From positions 13,733,279 through 13,797,278 of the forward strand of contig OX421509.1 of NCBI GenBank assembly GCA_949126835.1: 64,000 bases of DNA, read 5' to 3'. The notes beneath the pieces were generated by a model, which searched no databases, was not told where the DNA came from, and worked only from the letters and a program-made list of their open reading frames with translations. Of this stretch, positions 37,713-64,000 are shown one piece after another; position 1 is the first letter of the stretch, and each line of letters begins with the position of its first letter. The DNA comes from Anisus vortex (taxonomy: Eukaryota; Mollusca; Gastropoda; Planorbidae). The translations under genes and the position numbers were made by a program.

Positions 37713-38360
37713 TTTTATACATTACAGACGCTCCTTCTATAAAGAAGATTATTGCGTCCTACGCTTATCCGTGGTCCGAGTCTAGTCTTGCATTTTTATT
37801 AATGTTTTAAATGATGTTGAGTTACTGGTTTTCCTGGTCTGTTCAGGCAACCCATTCCATGCCTGAATGCCACTCGGGAAGAAAGAGTACTTATATTTAT
37901 ATGCATTTGTTCTCGCAAAAGGGACAAGGAAAATGTTATTGTCTTTATGTTTATCTGAGCTTTGCAACAGATTGCTATTGGGTTGTATTTCCAAATAAAG
38001 AGTTTAATGTCTTATGTATTATTACTACTTTACTCTTTGCCCTTCTGTCCTAGGTTTCTAAGTTTAGTGATTTGACTAATGGTGTTACTCTTGTTAATTG
38101 GGAATATTCACTAGTTATAAACCTTGCAGGTCTTTTTTTGAATTTGTTCTATTTTTTTTATATGTTTTCTTTAGTTGATGTGTCCCATACAGATTCTGCT
38201 TTTTCTAGTATAGGCCTAACTATTGTGAGATAGCATTTTAGTTTTTTATTCTTATTACATTTGTAAAAGTTCCGTTTTATGAATCCTAATGATTTGCTTG
38301 ATTGTTTAATTACTTCATGAATATGAGGGTTTTAAGATAAAGTTTTTAAATTCTTTACAC
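37713..38360 (-). pseudogene. LINE reverse transcriptase C-terminal region, longest SFFPSGI-family copy
   Basis: The minus strand encodes QSSKSLGFIKRNFYKCNKNK, KLKCYLTIVRPILEKAESVW, then the ETL block and ARTNAYKYKYSFFPSGIQAW and NGLPEQTRKTSNSTSFKTLI. This links the short copies to a classic LINE (..LGFLRRN.. YL..VRP.LEY....W). Stops and frame changes are present. The hAT at 38373 inserted at its upstream end. Confidence 0.82.
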
Positions 38361-40253
38361 CTTCGTCTAGTGCATAAGTTCTCAACAAGGTCGTTATCGC
38401 CCCCCCCCCCCCCATCCCCAACCCCCAGGGGGCGACGAGAAGCTTCAAGGGGGCACTGATGTTCCCAGGGGCGATTGGGGGGGCGGTGAAGGGCTAGTGG
38501 GCGAAAGAAACGTACCTGATATAATTTGAACACCTCAGCTAATTGAATCGATTAGATATTGGATTAAACGGGATGTAAACGCAAGTGCATCTAAATATCT
38601 GATATCCCCCAACAGTAGGCATACGTATTATTATACTAATAAGAAATAGGAATTGCAATGACTTTTCGAAGTAGGGGTCAGTATTAGACAATATGGTGTG
38701 CGACCTCCTGGACACTCCTGGTCCTTTGGTTAGTTCACCGGACTGTCAACCGTCGCGGGTTCTATCCCTGCCGCCGACCGATCCATGTCCTTTAATGTTA
38801 GAATGATCTTTTGATCTCAGTTTAACAGAGATGATTTTATATTTATTTTCTATATTTTTTTTCGAGTTACTAGCATCTTTCATTGGAATTAGAAATTTAC
38901 TAATCATAGAAACTGGGTAGTTAATGTAGTGTCTAAAAATGTACATATATATTTTAGACATATACTATTTATATAATTTTTAAATACTTTTAACAGTTCG
39001 ATCATTTTAAATTTATAAATTGTGAGCCATTTTTGTTTATAAAAGAAAAAAAACATTAGAAATATTACCTCAAATAAAACGGGCTAATTATCTCCCTTTA
39101 ATAAAAAAAATGTGTCCACATTTGATTCAATAGTGATGCAAAACAATGTCTGTTTTGTAATATAACAAATATTACTGACTAATTATTATTTCTTTATATA
39201 AATTCAACTTTATGGTATTCATAACAATATTTAATTATTAGAGGATGTTTTAAAATTGTATTTTTAGTTAAATTGTGCACGTTTTCTTCGGTTCTAAACG
39301 TAAAAAAGAAAATCAAGAAAGGTTAAAATAGTTTACGTTAAACAGTTGTAAATAAATATGTCCTGCATTAATTGTGTGTCCATTTAAGGATTTTATATTT
39401 AAAACAATAATTACAGAAATTACATAACATAGTGCTATTAAATAAGATTCTTATATTTCTAAATTAATAATAGCCTACAAATAAATTTGTTTTTGAATTA
39501 ATTAAGCTTAATTATATTTGTGTCTAATTAAAGAAATGAGCATAAAAACTCTTTTTGAAATGTAATTAGTCTGTATCAATTAATTAGTGGTTAAGTGTAG
39601 AGACCTCTTAGTATGCTTAAAACAGCTTTCATGTGCGATAAAATCTGTTCACATGTGTAAGTTGAACTAAACGCTGAAAGTAAAGGAGCGAATGCCTAGC
39701 AGTTGAGAATAGCAGATGACTTTACTAAGCAGCTTCCTTCCAGATTTTTTCCGCAAATGGGCACATTTGGATGCCCATTTTTAAAAGGTTTAAAAATTAA
39801 ATTGGCTTCTCCTTAAAAAAGATCTACATCTAAAAATGTTGTAGTAATATTAAAAAATGAGACAATCAATTTGAAAGTCTTTCCTTTGATTAGAAAACTC
39901 AAATTTGATTTGTATGATGTATTTCTGAAAAAGCCCAACTATCTAGCTTAATATTTTCTTTAACTTAAGTATGTACATATGGTTAAATGTTTTGAAATTG
40001 ATTTCACGGCAAGATATGTCCAGTTTCAATGCAAATCCATTCCAGTGGTTCTTGTAAATGCAAGATCAACTGAAATGTGACAGAAAAATCGGCTCCTCAA
40101 TCCGAACGTGAAAATGTTATTGTTTTTATTAATAAAAAACACCTCCTTGGCGGCCTCTCGCGTGCCATTGAAAATCGCTCCGCGCCTAGTTTGGAACGCC
40201 GGTCTTTGGTTGCCGATCCCTGATTTAGAGTACCTTAAGACATCACAATTTCC

Positions 40254-40695
40254 TTTATAACTGGATGAGTCCACGCTACCAGACAATCAAGCTTTACTTT
40301 ATAACTGGATGAGTCCACGCTACCAGACAATCAAGCTTTGCTTTATAACTGGATGAGTCCACGCTACCAGACAATCAAGCTTTACTTTATAACTGGATGA
40401 GTCCACGTGACCAGACAATCAAGCTTTACTTTATAACTGGATGAGTCCACGCTACCAGACAATCAAGCTTTACTTTATAACTGCATGAGTCCACGCTACC
40501 AGATAATCAAGCTTTACTTTAAAACTGGATGAGTCCACGCTATTAGACAATCAAGCTTTACTTTATAACTGGATGAGTCCACGCTACCAGACAATCAAGC
40601 TTTACTTTATAACTGGATGAGTCCACGCTACCAGTCAATCAAGCTTTACTTTATAACTGGATGAGTCCACGCTAACAAACAATCAAGCTTTACTT
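40254..40695. repeat. 44-bp satellite
   Basis: Ten units with TTTATAACTGGATGAGTCCA and CGCTACCAGACAATCAAGCT. Few substitutions between units point to recent expansion. Confidence 0.93.
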
Positions 40696-41524
40696 TTAGC
40701 TACCGTTTTTTTTTAGTTAAAAAAAAAGAAAATTGCCGATTTTGAAAAATAAATAAATATAAATATCTATTAGACTACTTGTACTAAAAGACTTTTTGAT
40801 GTAAAAGAAATTCCCCTAGCGGCGGCGATGGTATGGCATATCGTGGATTGATATTGTAGTTTTAAAAAAGTAGTCTGTTCCAGATGTAATGGCTGTCTAT
40901 TGTGTGACAACATTTAGTTACTAAAAGTCTTGGTGATTGTCTGTATCGCTCACTACACTATTACAGCAGTTTACAAATAAGTAATGCATTCAATGATTAT
41001 TTTAGACATCTTTGCAATGATATCTTAAAGTAATTTATTATTATTATTATTATTCATATCTGTATTACTATTATTGTCTCGATATAATTTCTTATTGTTT
41101 GCCAATTTTATAGTTTTCTAGTTATGTCTTTGACTATCCCTTTATTGCCTCCAATGTACTTATTGTTTGTACTATGTGGCAAAATAGATATTGTTCATTG
41201 ACAAGTACTACAACTACAAGCGATGGCTACTGCACACAGAGGTGCGTTGGTTAGCAAAAGATAACAGTTTAAATATAATGTATGAGACTTGGATTCGGTG
41301 AATGAGTTTTTGAAAAGATAATGCGTTTCGTTGGTAGAAAATCCACCAGTTTCTCTAGTTCTGTGAATTTTGGCAACACTTTTTTATTGCATTCTTATCA
41401 ACCTCCTTGTGGATAGTGGATTTTATGCTAATACCATTTGGTTGTCAAAAAAAAAAAAAGACAAGCTGCAAATAGTGAAGCGTGAAGACTTAAGTATTTT
41501 GCAACCGAAATAAAAACAAATATA

Positions 41525-42030
41525 GACAAACTACTAGCAACACACCAGGCAACTATTCACATAGACAAACTACTAGCAACACACCAGGCAACTATTCACA
41601 TAGACAAACTACTAGCAACACACCAGGCAACTATTCACATAGACAAACTACTAGCAACACACCAGGCAACTATTCACATAGACAAACTACTAGCAACACA
41701 CCAGGCAACTATTCACATAGACAAACTACTAGCAACACACCAGGCAACTATTCACATAGACAAACTACTAGCAACACACCAGGCAACTATTCACATTGAC
41801 AAACTACTAGCAACACACCAGGCAACTATTCACATAGACAAACTACTAGCAACACACCAGGCAACTATTCACATAGACAAACTACTAGCAACACACCAGG
41901 CAACTATTCACATAGACAAACTACTAGCAACACACCAGGCAACTATTCACATAGACAAACTACTAGCAACACACCAGGCAACTATTCACATAGACAAACT
42001 ACTAGCAACACACCAGGCAACTATTCACAT
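41525..42030. repeat. 39-bp satellite derived from hAT interior
   Basis: About 13 nearly identical units with GACAAACTACTAGCAACACA and CCAGGCAACTATTCACATA. The single-copy ancestor is seen in the hAT at 6284-7295 near 7078 (CTAGCAACACACCAGGCAAA). Confidence 0.93.
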
Positions 42031-42278
42031 TAATATTGATAATTTGTTTTAAGTCTCTTGTTTAGGTAATTTTGTTATTTGTTATTTCTTACAATATTTG
42101 TCCTTTTCCGTTTTTTTTCAAGATAATAAATAAGCACACATATCTAGTCGGCCTAAAAAAAAAATGCTAAGACTTTATTGACCCTTTAATTTCCAGAGAG
42201 GGGGGGGGGGCTGTGAGAGGAAAAACATTGTAAAAGGGGGTGGTGAGCTGAAAAAAGATGAGAACCTATGGTCTAGTA

Positions 42279-42626
42279 CAGGGTCGGGAACCTTTTTGTC
42301 TTAGAGAGCCATGGATACCACTTTTTTTTAAAGTAGTTCTGTAAGAGCCATACATTATATTTAAAACTAAAAAGTCAAGTAAATGTGTGCATTTTGTGTA
42401 ATTTCAACACTAAAAGTACAATAATTATGTCTCTGAATTCTACTGATGCTGAGCTGCAGTAGACTTTAGCTCATTTGTAGAATGAAATATTGATATGCAA
42501 TTAATATGTAGATCAAAAAGTCTTTAAAAAAACATTTGTTTTAATAATCGAACATTTATCTGCAAGCCAGATGCAGACATCAAATGAGCTACATCTGGCT
42601 CGCGAGCCATAGGTTCCCGACCCCTG
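42279..42626 (+). mobile_element. Small hAT element stacked on the previous one, 348 bp
   Basis: Ends CAGGGTCGGGAACC and GGTTCCCGACCCCTG; flanks GTCTAGTA (42271-42278) and GTCTAGTG (42627-42634). Its left flank is also the right flank of the element ending at 42270. Confidence 0.88.
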
Positions 42627-42634
42627 GTCTAGTG

Positions 42635-43270
42635 ACTTAAGTGAATTATTTTATAGTGAACCAGAAACTAATCGAAAACAAAAGAAGACAGTAAAACTTG
42701 GAACATATTAACACAGATATCTGACAATATCACATACTTTTCAGTTGATTAAAAATATAAATAAAAAGAATATATCCCATTAAATATAATATAAACATTT
42801 TTAATTAACATACAAAACAATTGTATGTATATATTTACTTATAATACAAATACATTATACATTTTATAGGTTTAAAAATAATACATGTATTGTGTGTGTT
42901 TATGACATAACTTTGTTTACGGGTCTATTTGTCAATTACCCCCCCCCCCCCACCACCACAAAACACACACACACATACACACACTCATTGACGTGACACG
43001 CATAGATGAAAACCTAACGTCATGAATTTCATATCAGGTAACCGTCTTATTAACGTCATGCATCCCAACATTACTGACAATATTATAATATATATACATA
43101 TAGATACATACATATATAGATACATATATACAATTGTACCATTCTCATAACACTTCTTGGAGCTAGGTAGGCACAGGTAGGGTAAGATAACATCGGTCGA
43201 ACTGTAGAGGCGAATCTGTTTTTGGCGTTGTTGAATGGGCGACGTAGTGTTAGTTGTTGTTTTTCTACTC
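42635..43270. other. AT-rich 3' flank of gene C
   Basis: Contains a C tract, (CA)n at about 42960-42985 and TA-rich runs. No clear AATAAA on the minus strand close to the stop; the TTTAAT near 42798 (ATTAAA in reverse) is a weak candidate. Confidence 0.4.
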
Positions 43271-63321
<20,051 letters not shown>

Positions 63322-63464
63322 CTGAAAGAAAAAAATATGTTGTCTGTCTGAATATCTATATTTATAAAGTAGACTGTGTGTGTGTTCAAACAATCATATT
63401 AGTTATCTTTAAGACACGTGACCTTATTGTCTCATATTATACTTTTTCGAATTCACTTCGGACA

Positions 63465-63860
63465 TGCGACTTTGCTAGCTAAGTGGTTAACGTATACGGC
63501 AGCCATGCGGGCGACCCAGGTTCGATTCTCCAGTTAGTCTATACCTTTTTTTCTACAAGTTTTTTTTAATACAATTAATATTACTCTAAAAAAATATTTG
63601 TAAATCTACAAGCGACACCGGGCAATTTAAATTTTCGTTTAATAAAAAGACTTGCCTAATTTTTACCCGATTACAATATTAATTCTAAATTACTTTCCTA
63701 AAAGTCTTCAGTAAAAAAATTAATAAAATGTATTTATTAGATTTATAGCTTTCAGTTCATTGTATTTAAAATAGTTTTTTTTTTAAATTATCTGTACCTT
63801 AGGCAGGCGTGTTTTATTTCACCCGGGCAACGCCGGGGAATTAAGCTTGTATATATCTAT
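63465..63860 (+). mobile_element. SINE-2, plus strand, full length
   Basis: tRNA-like head (TAGCTAAGTGGTTAACGTAT, CAGGTTCGATTCTCCAG), a T tract, AT-rich body, and the end CCCGGGCAACGCCGGGGAAT with AGCTTGTATATATC. It matches 43958-44280 in reverse. Confidence 0.78.
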
Positions 63861-64000
63861 ATATCTTGTCTCTCTATAATTGTGTCTCCTTATCTCTCCG
63901 TCTATCAGTCTACCATCTGCAACAATAAGTCTGTGAATCGCTGGTCTAATAAGCATCGATTCTATACCAATTTGTTTTTATTTTTGCGGACCCGGCTGTT

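Larger units (their letters stand above)
38373..42270 (+). mobile_element. Composite hAT element, GGGGCG family, 3.9 kb with satellites inside
   Basis: Ends CATAAGTTCTCAAC and GATGAGAACCTATG; flanks GTCTAGTG and GTCTAGTA. The left and right parts match 6284-7295. The middle (about 39170-40222) belongs to the GGTCGGCAACC family and ends GGTTGCCGATCCCTG. Satellites occupy 40254-40695 and 41525-42030. Confidence 0.8.

Noticed and set aside
40254..42030. Possible CRISPR array
   Set aside because: The units are contiguous and identical, with no unique spacers; the genome is eukaryotic. These are satellites.

Overview
This is a eukaryotic window with no prokaryotic layout: exons of 60-250 bp, GC-rich against AT-rich surroundings, with GT-AG introns and very dense transposon debris. 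The domain mix (C-type lectin, galactose-binding-like and EGF-like modules in a single-pass membrane protein), the tRNA-derived SINEs and the wealth of hAT elements and LINE 3' ends suggest a gastropod mollusc, probably a pulmonate snail. The taxon is inferred, not proven.

The genic content I can support is a cluster of three paralogous type I membrane receptor-like genes. Gene A (+, exons 928-9391) lacks its 5' end, which lies left of the window. Gene B (+, 20691-35489) is complete: 12 coding exons and 635 aa, with signal peptide, C-type lectin-like domain, six-cysteine EGF-like module, two galactose-binding-like domains, a second EGF-like module, one transmembrane helix and a cytoplasmic tail. 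Gene C (-, 63321-43271) is convergent with B, and its 5' exons lie right of the window. The seven homologous 3' exons of A, B and C have matching order, near-matching length (the first is exactly 150 bp in all three) and phase-1 introns throughout. The proteins have diverged strongly and the cytoplasmic tails barely resemble each other.

The rest is mobile and repetitive DNA. Nine or more hAT-type elements have recognisable terminal inverted repeats and 8-bp target duplications, including a three-deep nest at 14402-20432 and two insertions stacked on one target at 38373-42626. There are LINE 3' ends of several families, two tRNA-derived SINE families, a solo LTR present twice, a TA-flanked palindromic MITE, and many satellites. 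Intron 3 of gene C holds a tandem array of three SINE+hAT blocks and a 1.3-kb satellite that grew out of a SINE tail.

The most distinctive signals are minisatellites sitting on the receptor splice sites. Exon A5 has four acceptors spaced 30 bp apart, all in frame, which would add 0, 10, 20 or 30 residues. The 3' end and donor of exon A3 are repeated about 12 times. The acceptor of exon B2 lies at the end of a 27-bp repeat. No RNA gene, CRISPR array, operon or origin was found.
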